From NCBI RefSeq assembly GCF_001437075.1, contig NZ_JQBX01000016.1:1-40737 (forward strand): a DNA stretch of 40,737 nucleotides, given 5' to 3'. Under the pieces are notes generated by a model. It searched no databases and was not told the origin of the DNA. It saw only the letters and a program-made list of their open reading frames with translations. This stretch comes from Pediococcus stilesii (GTDB lineage: Bacteria; Bacillota; Bacilli; Lactobacillales; Lactobacillaceae). The position numbers were made by a program, and so were the translations under genes. Numbering within the stretch: the first letter of the stretch is position 1; every line of letters starts with the position of its first letter. Of this stretch, positions 17,324 to 26,276 are shown one piece after another.

Positions 17324-17914
17324 ATGAATAAAAATGAAATTTTAGACAACTTGATGAAGATTACGCATCAGCCATTTTTAGTTTTTGCAAATAATGTTGA
17401 GGAAAAGACGGATAGTGCATTTGAAACACTTAAGTTACTTAACGATGAAGAAAATGTCACTGCTGGTAGAATTTCAGAAGTATTGGATGTCAAACCATCG
17501 AGTGTAACCCAAATTATTAAAAAATTGGAGGAAGCGGGAACCGCAATCCGTGAAAAATCTGAACAAGATTCACGGGTAACTTTAGTTAAAATTACTGATA
17601 AGGGCCGGGAAAGTTTGTCGGCACATGGTGCGATTGGATCAACCCTAAAAGACGTTTTATTTGAAGATTTTACCAACGAAGAACTTGACCACTTAAATGA
17701 TTATCTTCAGCGAATGGCGGATAATATTTCAAGCGATAAATTCCAAGATAAGCTGGAAGAGATTTTTAATAATGATCAGCGATGGGAACGTTTTGGGAAA
17801 ATGAGTCCATTTTTCGCTAAAGCACGAAATCAAATGCTAGCACATAATCATCATCACCGAGACTTCGACGGTCATTTTGGCGGATTTGATGGATGGAAGC
17901 GGGGCCGTCGTTAA
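17324..17914 (+). CDS. MarR family transcriptional regulator with His-rich C-terminal tail
   Basis: The 196-aa protein holds a MarR winged helix: EENVTAGRISEVLDVKPSSVTQIIKKLEEAGTAIRE is the recognition region and EQDSRVTLVKITDKGRESL the wing. The family is usually about 140-150 residues. Here about 45 extra residues follow and end in a His/Asp/Gly/Arg-rich tail with AHNHHHRDFDGHFGGFDG, which might bind metal or act as a flexible arm. Dimerisation helices flank the winged helix. Two dyads overlap its promoter, and the ABC exporter gene starts one base after its stop codon, so it most likely represses itself and the exporter until a toxic ligand is bound. ATAGGAG precedes the ATG. Confidence 0.9.
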   Translation: MNKNEILDNLMKITHQPFLVFANNVEEKTDSAFETLKLLNDEENVTAGRISEVLDVKPSSVTQIIKKLEEAGTAIREKSEQDSRVTLVKITDKGRESLSAHGAIGSTLKDVLFEDFTNEELDHLNDYLQRMADNISSDKFQDKLEEIFNNDQRWERFGKMSPFFAKARNQMLAHNHHHRDFDGHFGGFDGWKRGRR

Positions 17915-17915
17915 A

Positions 17916-19715
17916 ATGGATTCAAATAATCAAAGGGGATTTAATGATGCGGTTCGGAAGGATCAGACGAAGTTTAAATTTAAAGACTTCACGACGTTAA
18001 TTCAAAAGACGCAACCGAATTACTGGTTATTACTTTTTGGCGTTTTACTTCTGGCCGTTAGTTCAGGTGTACAAGTTTACGTTCCAAAACTCGCTTCAAC
18101 GTTAGTCAATAATTTTACTAAAGGGGTTAATTATGGTCTATTGGGTGAAGTGGTTGGACTATTCGTTGCCGCGGCTTTGATCTCGGCAGTGGGTGGTACG
18201 ATTCTTGGTATTTTTGGTGAAGATGTTATTCAGAACTTGCGAAAAAGACTGTGGAAGAAACTAACGACTTTAAAAGTAAGTTACTTTGATACGGTTAAAG
18301 CTGGTGAAATTTCGAGTCGGTTAGTCAACGATACGACACAAGTTAAACAGTTGTTAGCCGCCACCTTTCCGCAAACCTTGGCGAGTGTCATCACCGTAAT
18401 TGGAACAATCTACATGATGATTCGGATGGACTGGCACATGACGCTAGCAATGGTGATCGCTGTACCCGTGGTGATCATCTTCATGATTCCGATCATGACT
18501 TTTGGAACCAAGGTGGGTCATATTCGACAAGATGCGTTAGCGCAATTTAACGGAGTGGCAAATGAAACGTTAAGCGAAATTCGGTTGGTGAAAACGTCCA
18601 ATGCCGAAGAACAGGCACAACGGCGGGCAACACAAGAAGTCAATCGACTATTCAAAATTGGAAAAAAAGAAGCCATTTTTGATGCAACGATGCAGCCGTT
18701 AATGATGATGGTGTTTATGAGCATGGTTTTTGGTCTTTTAGCATACGGGATGCATCGGATTGCGATTGGGGCAATGGCGATCGGAACCTTGATGAGTTTT
18801 CTAATGTACCTCTTTAACTTAATCGGAGCGATGCCAACGATTGCCACTTTGTTTTCAGAGCTAGCGAAAGCAGCCGGTTCAACACGCCGGGTGGAGGAAC
18901 TATTGGAAGAGGAACCTGAAGATTTTGAGGCTGGAACGGATGTTGATTTAGCCCATAAAGTATTGTCTGTTGATCACGTCGATTTTGCTTATGCCGATGA
19001 TCCAGATGATCAAGTGCTAAAAGATATTTCGTTTAAAGCTGAACCCAATCAAATCATCGCGTTTGCGGGTCCTTCGGGCGGTGGAAAATCAACCATTTTT
19101 AGTTTGCTAGAACGTTTTTACGAACCGACGAGTGGAACAATTAAATTTGATGACATCGACGTGCACGATATTAAATTGACTGATTATCGAAAACAAATTG
19201 GGTTTGTCTCACAAGATTCAGCGATCATGGCTGGAACGATTCGGGACAATTTAACCTATGGGCTGGACAAAGAGTTTGCCGACGATCAGCTTTGGAAAGT
19301 CCTCGATTTGGCATACGCACGAAATTTTGTCGAAAGTATGCCTCAAAAGCTCGATACTGAAGTGGGTGAACGAGGCGTTAAAATTTCTGGTGGACAACGG
19401 CAACGCATCGCCATTGCCCGCGCATTTCTTCGTGATCCTAAAATTTTAATGCTGGATGAAGCCACTGCTAGCTTGGATTCGGAGTCTGAAATGAAAGTCC
19501 AAGATGCGTTAACCAATTTGATGAAGGGTCGCACAACTTTGGTAATTGCCCATCGTTTGGCAACCATCGTGGATAGTGACCGAATTTACTTTATCGAAAA
19601 GGGCCAAGTAACCGGTTCCGGAAACCACCAAGATCTGGTGAAATCGCATCAAACGTATGCGAAGTACGTTAGTGAACAGTTTAAAGTGGGTATATCATCA
19701 GAAATGAATAATTAA
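17916..19715 (+). CDS. ABC multidrug exporter (BmrA/LmrA-like homodimer half)
   Basis: This 599-aa half-transporter has six transmembrane segments (about residues 35-320) and one complete nucleotide-binding domain. The motifs are Walker A GPSGGGKST (385-393), Q-loop FVSQD, signature SGGQRQR, Walker B ILMLDEATA with the catalytic Glu, and H-loop IAHRL. All are canonical, as in homodimeric exporters such as BmrA and LmrA. It exports hydrophobic compounds from the membrane using ATP. The ATG at 17916 lies one base after the MarR stop, implying coupled translation; ATG 17889, inside the MarR gene, is an alternative start with GGCGG upstream. A terminator follows. Confidence 0.92.
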   Translation: MDSNNQRGFNDAVRKDQTKFKFKDFTTLIQKTQPNYWLLLFGVLLLAVSSGVQVYVPKLASTLVNNFTKGVNYGLLGEVVGLFVAAALISAVGGTILGIFGEDVIQNLRKRLWKKLTTLKVSYFDTVKAGEISSRLVNDTTQVKQLLAATFPQTLASVITVIGTIYMMIRMDWHMTLAMVIAVPVVIIFMIPIMTFGTKVGHIRQDALAQFNGVANETLSEIRLVKTSNAEEQAQRRATQEVNRLFKIGKKEAIFDATMQPLMMMVFMSMVFGLLAYGMHRIAIGAMAIGTLMSFLMYLFNLIGAMPTIATLFSELAKAAGSTRRVEELLEEEPEDFEAGTDVDLAHKVLSVDHVDFAYADDPDDQVLKDISFKAEPNQIIAFAGPSGGGKSTIFSLLERFYEPTSGTIKFDDIDVHDIKLTDYRKQIGFVSQDSAIMAGTIRDNLTYGLDKEFADDQLWKVLDLAYARNFVESMPQKLDTEVGERGVKISGGQRQRIAIARAFLRDPKILMLDEATASLDSESEMKVQDALTNLMKGRTTLVIAHRLATIVDSDRIYFIEKGQVTGSGNHQDLVKSHQTYAKYVSEQFKVGISSEMNN

Positions 19716-19726
19716 GATAAAAAAAT

Positions 19727-19765
19727 AAAACTTCGATATTAGGTTTCTCAATATCGAAGTTTTTT
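19727..19765. terminator. Bidirectional terminator after the ABC exporter
   Basis: AAAACTTCGATATT pairs with AATATCGAAGTTTT across 9 nt, with T-runs on both strands, serving the converging acetyltransferase gene too. Confidence 0.88.
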
Positions 19766-19769
19766 GATG

Positions 19770-20300
19770 TCAAAACGTTGTTGCCCGCATTAAACCAAAG
19801 GAAAAATGCCGAATCAAATCTTTGTAATCTTGCGCAGAGAAGCTGTCAGCAGTAGATAAGATATCATAAACAACATTTTGTTCCTTAGATTTAACACCGG
19901 TGTCTTTGAACCCATTCTTGAAGTAGAATTTTTGCCGGCTTTGGCGCTGTTGATAGTTAGCGGAAGTTGAGTCAACAGTTTCAATTTCCAAAAAGATTTG
20001 ATCATCTGGGTAGTGCGTTTTCAGCCAGGTTAAAATCTGAGTTCCATAACCCTTCGACCGAATTGAACCATCAACGGCAAAAAAGAGTAAGAATAGATTG
20101 TTATTTTTACGAATAAAGTAGGTCAAACCACAGAAAATATCTTCATCAAAGAAAGCCAAAAAGTTGATTCCACGGCGATGAGATAGTGCACGTAAAAGCC
20201 AGATTGGCATCTGTTCTTCCTTTGGAAAAGCTGTTTTAAAAAGCTTAACGATTTGGCGATATTCTGGTAATTGGCGATTGACTATTTTGGTTTGTAACAT
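19770..20300 (-). CDS. GNAT family N-acetyltransferase
   Basis: The 176-aa protein looks like a GNAT acetyltransferase. It starts with MLQTKIVNRQLPEYRQIVKLF, has an FPKEEQMP stretch seen in a lactobacillar subgroup, a beta-strand pair (INFLAFFDEDIFCGLTYFI), the LFAVDGSIRSKGYGTQILTWL acetyl-CoA site (R/Q-x-x-G-x-G/A pattern as RSKGYG) and the late FYFKNGF motif. The substrate is unknown. The ATG at 20300 has ACGGAGGAC upstream; an in-frame ATG at 20327 lacks one. It lies 59 nt after the second histidine phosphatase on the same strand and may be co-transcribed with it. Confidence 0.85.
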   Translation of the reverse strand: MLQTKIVNRQLPEYRQIVKLFKTAFPKEEQMPIWLLRALSHRRGINFLAFFDEDIFCGLTYFIRKNNNLFLLFFAVDGSIRSKGYGTQILTWLKTHYPDDQIFLEIETVDSTSANYQQRQSRQKFYFKNGFKDTGVKSKEQNVVYDILSTADSFSAQDYKDLIRHFSFGLMRATTF

Positions 20301-20359
20301 AGAGTCCTCCGTGATTGTTTGGTCCAACTTATCATGAACGACTAGGGAAAAGCAAAGTT

Positions 20360-20965
20360 TTACACAACACTTTGATTGTAGCTGTCCATTCGAGGAGGAA
20401 ACTGATTGCTACCATCAAAATGAAGATGGCTTAATGAAACGTTGTCCACCGTGCCAAAATTAGCAATATCATTGCTAAATGCGGCAGCTAAAAGTGCCCG
20501 AGTGGTCATGCCATGACAGACAACTAAAATGGACTGATCGTCATGGTTTTGTTTGAGTTCTTCTAAAAAGTCTCCAGCTCGTTGAATTAAATGAGCATAA
20601 CTTTCCGCACTTGGGACGTAGTCAACGTAGTTATTTTTAAGCATCCCCAAATGCACAAAGGCTTGGGGATATTGTTTGAAAATTTCTGCCTCAACTTGAC
20701 CGTCCCAGTCCCCAAAATCCAGTTCTTTTAGTCGCGCATCATATTCGATCGGGGTGTCTTTACCGACCAAAATTTGGGTAGTTTGTTGAGCGCGTTTCAT
20801 CGGACTAGAAAAAACTTGGTCAAATTGATGCCAGTCGTAGGCGGCACTGACCTTTTTAGCATATGCGATTCCTTCATCAGATAAATTAACATCAGATCGC
20901 GCTCCAGAAATGCGGCCACTGTTATTATCAGTACTCATACTGTGTCGAACAATTGTTAAATCCAT
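20360..20965 (-). CDS. Histidine phosphatase family protein (phosphoglycerate-mutase-like), copy 2
   Basis: The 201-aa protein belongs to the histidine phosphatase superfamily. The catalytic motif is IVRHSMSTDN with His8 (RHS instead of RHG), then SPMKRAQQTTQIL (second Arg), ELDFGDWDGQ, the acid residue near PSAESYAHL and the second histidine in VVCHGMTTRAL. It is about as long as broad-specificity PhoE/GpmB-type phosphatases, not true mutases. A close paralog lies directly upstream on the same strand (21034-21639), co-linear over the whole length, so they arose by tandem duplication. The start at 20965 has a weak AGGATGG site; a start at 20980 would abut it too closely. Confidence 0.88.
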   Translation of the reverse strand: MDLTIVRHSMSTDNNSGRISGARSDVNLSDEGIAYAKKVSAAYDWHQFDQVFSSPMKRAQQTTQILVGKDTPIEYDARLKELDFGDWDGQVEAEIFKQYPQAFVHLGMLKNNYVDYVPSAESYAHLIQRAGDFLEELKQNHDDQSILVVCHGMTTRALLAAAFSNDIANFGTVDNVSLSHLHFDGSNQFPPRMDSYNQSVV

Positions 20966-20998
20966 AATTAAAAATACCATCCTAAATTAATTGAAATC

Positions 20999-21019
20999 TA
21001 AAAGGGGCCTTTCAGCCCC
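20999..21019 (-). terminator. Short terminator between the two histidine phosphatase genes
   Basis: On the minus strand GGGGC pairs with GCCCC across a 6-nt loop and TTTTAG follows. It may be leaky, allowing partial read-through to the second phosphatase. Confidence 0.55.
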
Positions 21020-21033
21020 AGTAATAGTAGTTA

Positions 21034-21639
21034 TTATACTAATTTTTGATTATAGCTGTATAAACGAGGATCGAAATTATTTTTTGGATCGAAGTATACT
21101 TCATTTAAAGTGACGTTATTAACGGTGGTGAATTCCGATACCTTCGAATTAAAAATAGCAGCGAACAGCGCACGGATGGTCATCCCATGGCAAACTAATA
21201 AAACGGAGCGGTTCGCGTAAGGACCAATTATATCACTTAAGAAACTTTTTGAACGAAGAACTAAATCTGCATAACTTTCGGAGTTCGGCGCAAAATTAGA
21301 GTACTTTTCATTGAACATTCCAGCGTAGTCGAAAACGTCTGGATGTTTAGCAAATAATTGTTTCTCATCGGCCCCTTCCCAATCACCAAAATGAAGTTCA
21401 GATAAACGTTGGTCAAGTTTAATGTTAGGACTGTCATTCGTCAGAATTTGGGCTGTTTGTTGTGCTCGCCGAAGTGGACTGGCAAAGACTTGATCAAAGC
21501 GATCCCAATCGTAAGCTTCACGAACTTTTTTCGCATAGTCAATTCCAGCGGGGGATAATTCAACGTTTGACCCAGCGCCCGAAACACGTCCAGCATGATT
21601 GTCAGTACTAATACTGTGTCGAACAATAACTAAATCCAT
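21034..21639 (-). CDS. Histidine phosphatase family protein, copy 1
   Basis: The 201-aa paralog of the next gene has IVRHSISTDN (His8), SPLRRAQQTAQIL, ELHFGDWEGAD, PNSESYADLV and LVCHGMTIRALFAA. The same RHS variant of the RHG motif appears in both copies, so it predates the duplication. Substrate unknown; phosphosugars or nucleotides are typical for the superfamily. GTGAGGA precedes the ATG, and a minus-strand promoter with TTGACC is visible upstream. It is the first gene of the reverse run phosphatase-phosphatase-acetyltransferase. Confidence 0.88.
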   Translation of the reverse strand: MDLVIVRHSISTDNHAGRVSGAGSNVELSPAGIDYAKKVREAYDWDRFDQVFASPLRRAQQTAQILTNDSPNIKLDQRLSELHFGDWEGADEKQLFAKHPDVFDYAGMFNEKYSNFAPNSESYADLVLRSKSFLSDIIGPYANRSVLLVCHGMTIRALFAAIFNSKVSEFTTVNNVTLNEVYFDPKNNFDPRLYSYNQKLV

Positions 21640-21678
21640 AGATAAAAATCCTCACTCTCAAATGTTATTAATACGCTT

Positions 21679-21707
21679 ACAATACGATAATAAAGGTGTT
21701 TGGTCAA
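21679..21707 (-). promoter_or_regulatory. Promoter of the histidine phosphatase run
   Basis: Read on the minus strand, TTGACC (21702-21707) and TATTGT (21679-21684) are 17 nt apart, 40 nt before the ATG at 21639. In the 344-nt divergent region this and the cre-like site at 21899 are the only elements I can support; the rest is AT-rich with no repeat or ORF. Confidence 0.6.
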
Positions 21708-21898
21708 GGACGTAAAATCGGTGCAATTAACGATTAAACGTATTAATCCACGGATTGAACCCAGCAAACGCTTTGTTTTGCTCGTTGATTTCGTGTGTAA
21801 TTTGGCATTCAATTTCCAACTTTTTTAACGTTAATAATGCGTTTACGTACGTTTATACGAAAAAATGTAATCCGCCACAGAAGAGAGTAAAATATTAA

Positions 21899-21913
21899 TT
21901 GAAAGCGGATACA
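21899..21913 (+). promoter_or_regulatory. Possible cre (CcpA) site
   Basis: TTGAAAGCGGATACA fits the loose consensus WTGNAANCGNWNNCW at every position but fits the stricter TGWAARCGYTWNCW at 12 of 14. It lies 70 nt before the unknown membrane protein gene. It could be chance. Confidence 0.3.
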
Positions 21914-21983
21914 TTTTGGGGTGATCGATAGAAGAATCAATAGTGACAAGTCGATTACGAGTTTACTGATGGAGGGATGTCTT

Positions 21984-22541
21984 ATGGATTTTAAATTTGG
22001 AAAGAGAATTAACTATCATCCGATAATACAAAGTGTGATTTGTGGAGTGATTGCCGCGCTAATTATAATGTTATTTCAAGTATCGTTGATCGGAATCATA
22101 TTGAGCGGAGCTGCGGTTTTTCTGCTGGTTAGTTTGGGATATTATCCGCATTATCTTACTTATTTATACGGCGCATGGGAAATATCAGGCGATAAAATTT
22201 ATTATTATGATATGAGTACGTACGGACGCCGATTGAAGCAAGTTTTTAGCCCGACTCAAAGTAAATTTGAAGTTATTAATTTTGAAGATATCAGCGAAAT
22301 GCGTGTTGTTCAAAATAAAGATCAAATAACATCTAAATCAATTTTAGGAACGTGGTATTTACCAGAATTATTTATGCCATGGCTTCGGCCAAAATATTTA
22401 ATTGCAGTAAAAACAAGGGGTGGCAGAACAATTAATATTGATTTATCTTGGGATCAAATGTGGAGTAAAAAAGATGCCACATCTGAAATTAGAGACGCCA
22501 TCGCTTATCTTAAGCAGAGTAATATGATGATGACTAGGTAA
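21984..22541 (+). CDS. Unknown membrane protein with soluble C-terminal domain
   Basis: I do not recognise this 185-aa protein. Two close hydrophobic segments (about residues 15-33 and 36-55, SVICGVIAALIIMLF and IGIILSGAAVFLLVSLG) form a helical hairpin. Residues 65-185 form a cytoplasmic domain with alternating hydrophobic strands (WEISGDKIYYYDMS, KYLIAVKTRGGRTINIDL) and a final helix, a pattern like bacterial PH-like membrane proteins. That resemblance is only by eye. GGAGGGAT precedes the ATG at 21984; an upstream in-frame ATG at 21921 has a weaker site. It is convergent with the NADP-oxidoreductase gene through a shared terminator. Confidence 0.7.
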   Translation: MDFKFGKRINYHPIIQSVICGVIAALIIMLFQVSLIGIILSGAAVFLLVSLGYYPHYLTYLYGAWEISGDKIYYYDMSTYGRRLKQVFSPTQSKFEVINFEDISEMRVVQNKDQITSKSILGTWYLPELFMPWLRPKYLIAVKTRGGRTINIDLSWDQMWSKKDATSEIRDAIAYLKQSNMMMTR

Positions 22542-22561
22542 TAGGTTTTAATTCTTTAACT

Positions 22562-22611
22562 AAAAAATGAGGTTTCCACCGCTCAATTCGAGCCGTAGAA
22601 ACCTCATTTTA
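22562..22611. terminator. Bidirectional terminator
   Basis: AAAATGAGGTTTC pairs perfectly with GAAACCTCATTTT, with an inner GCTC/GAGC pairing in the loop and T-runs on both strands. Confidence 0.9.
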
Positions 22612-22613
22612 AT

Positions 22614-23300
22614 TTACTTAATTTCACCGCCACGAGCTTCAATGATCTTTTTGCCAAAGGAGCTGTCGTAAATGTGGTCGATTTTTTCTTTGAATTCTTC
22701 AGTTGTGATCGCTTCACCGAACAGTGGGCTGCCGGGTTCGAGATAGAGTCCAAAGCGTAATGCACCTAAATCGAATGGAGCAAATCCAAAGTTAGTAATG
22801 ATTTCTTCAACCGTTGGACGGATGGAATCGTGATTAGTTGCATAAGCCATTGCTCGTTTTTCATGAGGATGACGGTCAACTTCGATTTCAAGATCGTGAT
22901 AGCCCATGTGATTGAACGCCTTGGCCACCAAGCTATCTTTAAGATGTTCTTGGATTACCTCGGAGGAAGACTTCTTTAAATCGGAAATCGTATTGGTCGT
23001 CCCATCAACTTCAAACCAGTAGTTGGTCGCATCCAAGGCGATTTTTCCAGCGAAGGCTTCTGGATCTAAATTGCGATAGTGACTTAGTGGAATCGCTAAA
23101 ATAATTACGTCAGCATTCATAACCACTTCTTCAGCCGTCATTACCGTTGCGCCGGGCGCCATGGTTGCCATAATCCAGTTTAATTGACTAACGGGATGGC
23201 GATTGGCAATGATGATATCGTATCCAGCCTGAACGCCCAAACGAGCAAGCGTGGAACCTAACTTACCAGCACCTAAAATTCCAATAATTGGTTTTGCCAT
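22614..23300 (-). CDS. NAD(P)-binding oxidoreductase, F420-dependent NADP reductase-like
   Basis: The 228-aa protein has an N-terminal Rossmann motif GILGAGKLGSTLARLGVQAG, then ANRHP, where the Arg suggests NADP(H) binding, and AIPLSHYRNLDPEAFAGKIALDATNYW, which resembles F420H2:NADP+ oxidoreductases. Lactobacilli are not known to make F420, so the true partner is probably a flavin or another substrate. It begins one base after the stop of the flavin monooxygenase gene, with its GGAGGCG site inside that gene's end, so the two are translationally coupled. I infer that the pair works in one redox pathway. Confidence 0.85.
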   Translation of the reverse strand: MAKPIIGILGAGKLGSTLARLGVQAGYDIIIANRHPVSQLNWIMATMAPGATVMTAEEVVMNADVIILAIPLSHYRNLDPEAFAGKIALDATNYWFEVDGTTNTISDLKKSSSEVIQEHLKDSLVAKAFNHMGYHDLEIEVDRHPHEKRAMAYATNHDSIRPTVEEIITNFGFAPFDLGALRFGLYLEPGSPLFGEAITTEEFKEKIDHIYDSSFGKKIIEARGGEIK

Positions 23301-23301
23301 A

Positions 23302-24348
23302 CTATTCGCCTCCCAGCAATTCCTTTACGCGAGGAACAACCTTTTCGCCGTACAAGCGAATGGTTTCATTTCGTTGATGAAGGAGTTGTCCACCAGTTCC
23401 GTATACTAAATCGAAACGGTTCATATCAAGATCTTTCATATTCTTAGCGATTTTTTGAGCAACTTCTTCTGGTGTACCCACGTAGTAGGAACCCTTATCA
23501 ACTTCAAATTCAAAACGATCACGGCTCATTGGTGCCCAACCACGGTCAGCACCGATGCGGTCCATCGAAGCTTTGATGTATTCCCAGCCAACGCGCTTGG
23601 CTTCTTCACCATCTTCTAGAATGATTCCATGCGAATGCATTCCGAGTGGTTGAAGGGGTTTCTTAAATTGATCTGAAGCTTTTTTATAGAGTTCAACGTA
23701 AGGTTTGAATCGTGATGGTTCACCACCGATGATTGCTAAAATCACGGGATAACCGTAGTATACGGCACGTACAATTGAGTCAGGCGATCCACCAACACCG
23801 ACCACTGTATCAATCGTTTCACCCTTTGGAAGTTGTGGATAGACGGTTGTATCAGTCAATTTTTGAGTTAACTTACCGTTCCAATTCATTGCTTCGCCCT
23901 TCAAGAGTTCCTGCCACATTGCGATTTTTTCTTCAAAAAGATTGTCGTAATCTTCCATATTAAAACCAAACAATGGGAAAGACTCTGTGAAAGAGCCCCG
24001 TCCTAACATAACTTGTTCCCGACCGTTTGATAAAGCATGAAGGGTTGAGAACCGTTCGAAGACTCGAACAGGATCATCCGAGCTAAGTACTGTGACTGCG
24101 GTACTCAACTTAATATTTTTGGTTACTTCAGCAATTGCTGCTAAAACAATCTCTGGGCTGGACACGGCATACTCTGAACGATGATGTTCACCGAGCCCGA
24201 TTACATCGATTCCCAATTCATCGGCTAGCTTTGCTTCTTTAATCAATTGTCGAAGTGCTTGACCAGCATCTAGTTGTGTACCGTCTTCGTTAAAACCAAT
24301 GTCACCAAATGTTTCGATCCCAAAAGTATATTTTTCTTTTTCAGCCAT
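23302..24348 (-). CDS. LLM class flavin-dependent oxidoreductase (luciferase-like)
   Basis: This 348-aa protein belongs to the bacterial luciferase-like flavin monooxygenases, TIM-barrel enzymes that use reduced FMN. Diagnostic segments are GIETFGDIGF, the GLGEHHRSEYAVSSPEIVLAA region containing the family His-His pair, KLSTAVTVLSSDDPVRVFERFSTLHALSNGR, MLGRGSFTESFPLFG, and VGTPEEVAQKIAKNM near the C terminus. The substrate is unknown. It leads a two-gene operon with the NADP-type oxidoreductase. CGGAGGC lies upstream of the ATG, and the promoter has a perfect ACTTAC/GTAAGT dyad over its -10, suggesting control by a distant redox or electrophile sensor. Confidence 0.9.
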   Translation of the reverse strand: MAEKEKYTFGIETFGDIGFNEDGTQLDAGQALRQLIKEAKLADELGIDVIGLGEHHRSEYAVSSPEIVLAAIAEVTKNIKLSTAVTVLSSDDPVRVFERFSTLHALSNGREQVMLGRGSFTESFPLFGFNMEDYDNLFEEKIAMWQELLKGEAMNWNGKLTQKLTDTTVYPQLPKGETIDTVVGVGGSPDSIVRAVYYGYPVILAIIGGEPSRFKPYVELYKKASDQFKKPLQPLGMHSHGIILEDGEEAKRVGWEYIKASMDRIGADRGWAPMSRDRFEFEVDKGSYYVGTPEEVAQKIAKNMKDLDMNRFDLVYGTGGQLLHQRNETIRLYGEKVVPRVKELLGGE

Positions 24349-24380
24349 TTATATTAAGCCTCCGTTTTTTATTATCTTTC

Positions 24381-24422
24381 ACTTACTTTATGTAAGTATA
24401 CATTCTTTAAAATTAAATGCAA
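24381..24422 (-). promoter_or_regulatory. Promoter and ACTTAC-type operator of the flavin oxidoreductase operon
   Basis: On the minus strand TTGCAT (24417-24422) and TATACT (24395-24400) are 16 nt apart. The perfect dyad ACTTAC-TTTAT-GTAAGT (24381-24397) overlaps the -10 and the start region, a repressor position. Sites of this type are bound by HxlR-family regulators; none is encoded in this window. Confidence 0.65.
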
Positions 24423-24560
24423 GTTTAAAGTCCACTAAGAAAAGTATTTTGTTTTTATCGAATTTTAATCATTTTATAATAAAATTCTCCAAAATCGTTT
24501 ATAAACCGTTTAGTTCATAGTAGAATTAAACAATATATTGAAAAATGAGGAGGAACGCTT

Positions 24561-26273
24561 GTGGATATTGTGTTAAAACAGGTTCCAAAATACTGGAAAT
24601 CAATTGTGGGATCGTTAATCGCAGTGACACTGATGGTTGTTTCAACTCTATGGCAACCTAAATTATTACAGGATGTAATTAATGCCATTATGAGAAATAA
24701 TCAAGATCAAATGCTAGCGCTAGGGGTTCAACTGATTGTGATTGCGGTAATTGGATTGATTGCAGGGGTGATAAATACAATTTTAGCTGCACGGGTTGCC
24801 CAAAGCATTGGTGCCGACACTCGTGAAATGGTTTATCGAAAAATCGAAGACTTTTCATTTGAAAATATCGAAAAATTTCAGGCTGGTAACTTAGTGGTTC
24901 GACTGACGAACGATATTAACCAAGTTCAAAATCTGGTAATGACAATCTTGCAATCGTTGATCCGGGTTCCATTTCTGTTTATTGGTTCGTTTATCTTAGC
25001 GATTGTGACGATTCCACAACTTTGGTGGATTATCGTGGTGATGGTGATTGTAGTCGGATTAGTATCGGCCATTGCAATGGGTAAAATGGGTAAGCACTTT
25101 GAAAAGTTACAAAATTTGATTGACCGGCTTAATCAAATTGCCAAAGAAAATTTGGCTGGGGTGCGAGTGGTTAAATCTTTTAACCAAGAAGAAAATCAAA
25201 AAGCAAAATTTAACGTAGTTTCAGATGAGTTTAATCAGGAAAACATAAGTGTCGGAATGATCTTTTCCATTATTATTCCAGCGTTTTCAATGATTGGCTA
25301 TGCGGCATTGGTTTTGGCGATTTATTTAGCAGGAAATATTGCACAAAATAATCCAGAAATTGTCGGAGCGGTGGCGTCGTTTACCAATTATCTGATTCAA
25401 GTCGTTTTTGCCCTGGTGATGGCTGGAATGATGATGACATTTAGTGCCCGAGCGTTGGTATCACTAAGACGTTTGCATGAGGTGCTGGATACAAAGCGAA
25501 CTTTAGTTTATAAAGATGTTCCAGAACAGAATTTAACCGGAACAGTTGAGTTTCAAGATGTATCTTTCAGTTATGCCGGTGATGATCACCCAACTTTAAA
25601 AGATATTAGCTTTCAAATTAAGGCAGGGGAGATGATCGGAATTGTTGGTGCAACTGGTTCTGGTAAATCGACACTTGCACAATTGATTCCGCGTTTATAT
25701 GATCCACAAAAGGGCGCCGTTCGGGTTGGCGGGGTCAATCTGAGGGATGTCAATGAAAAATCCTTAAGGAAAACGGTGTCGTTTGTACTGCAACGTGCGA
25801 TTCTCTTTTCAGGAACAATTGCAGACAACCTCCGCCATGGAAAAGAAGACGCCACCCAGGCGGAAATGCAACGTGCAGCTGGGATCGCTCAAGCAACGGA
25901 ATTTGTTGATCGCCTTCCTAATCAGTATCAAGCGCCCGTTGAAGAACGCTCATCTAACTTTTCTGGCGGACAAAAGCAACGCTTATCCATTGCGCGTGGC
26001 GTGATTGGTAAACCGCCGATTCTAATTATGGACGACTCGACTTCAGCGTTGGATGCTAATTCAGAAAAATTGGTTCAAAAAGCGTTACATCAGGATTTAA
26101 AGGGGACTACAACTCTAATTATTGCTGAAAAAATTTCATCAGTTATTCATGCGGATCGAATTTTTGTCATGGACCAGGGTCGATTGGTCGGAGTGGGCAG
26201 TCATCAAGAGTTGTTAAAAACAAGCGCGATTTATCATGAAATTTATGAAACACAACGGGGAAGGGAGGAATAA
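24561..26273 (+). CDS. Heterodimeric ABC exporter subunit with degenerate ATP site (LmrC-like)
   Basis: The 570-aa protein has six transmembrane segments (to about residue 310) and a nucleotide-binding domain with Walker [10 protein letters not shown] (363-371) and signature SGGQKQR. Walker B is [12 protein letters not shown], with Asp492 where the catalytic Glu belongs. The H-loop position holds Glu523 (IIAEKIS) in place of His. These are the hallmarks of the non-hydrolysing site in heterodimeric exporters such as LmrCD, BmrCD and TM287/288. The partner gene follows after 3 nt. The start is a GTG with GAGGAGGAA upstream. Substrates are probably amphipathic drugs, bile compounds or peptides; none can be read directly. 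Confidence 0.92.
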   Translation: MDIVLKQVPKYWKSIVGSLIAVTLMVVSTLWQPKLLQDVINAIMRNNQDQMLALGVQLIVIAVIGLIAGVINTILAARVAQSIGADTREMVYRKIEDFSFENIEKFQAGNLVVRLTNDINQVQNLVMTILQSLIRVPFLFIGSFILAIVTIPQLWWIIVVMVIVVGLVSAIAMGKMGKHFEKLQNLIDRLNQIAKENLAGVRVVKSFNQEENQKAKFNVVSDEFNQENISVGMIFSIIIPAFSMIGYAALVLAIYLAGNIAQNNPEIVGAVASFTNYLIQVVFALVMAGMMMTFSARALVSLRRLHEVLDTKRTLVYKDVPEQNLTGTVEFQDVSFSYAGDDHPTLKDISFQIKAGEMIGIVGATGSGKSTLAQLIPRLYDPQKGAVRVGGVNLRDVNEKSLRKTVSFVLQRAILFSGTIADNLRHGKEDATQAEMQRAAGIAQATEFVDRLPNQYQAPVEERSSNFSGGQKQRLSIARGVIGKPPILIMDDSTSALDANSEKLVQKALHQDLKGTTTLIIAEKISSVIHADRIFVMDQGRLVGVGSHQELLKTSAIYHEIYETQRGREE

Positions 26274-26276
26274 CCA

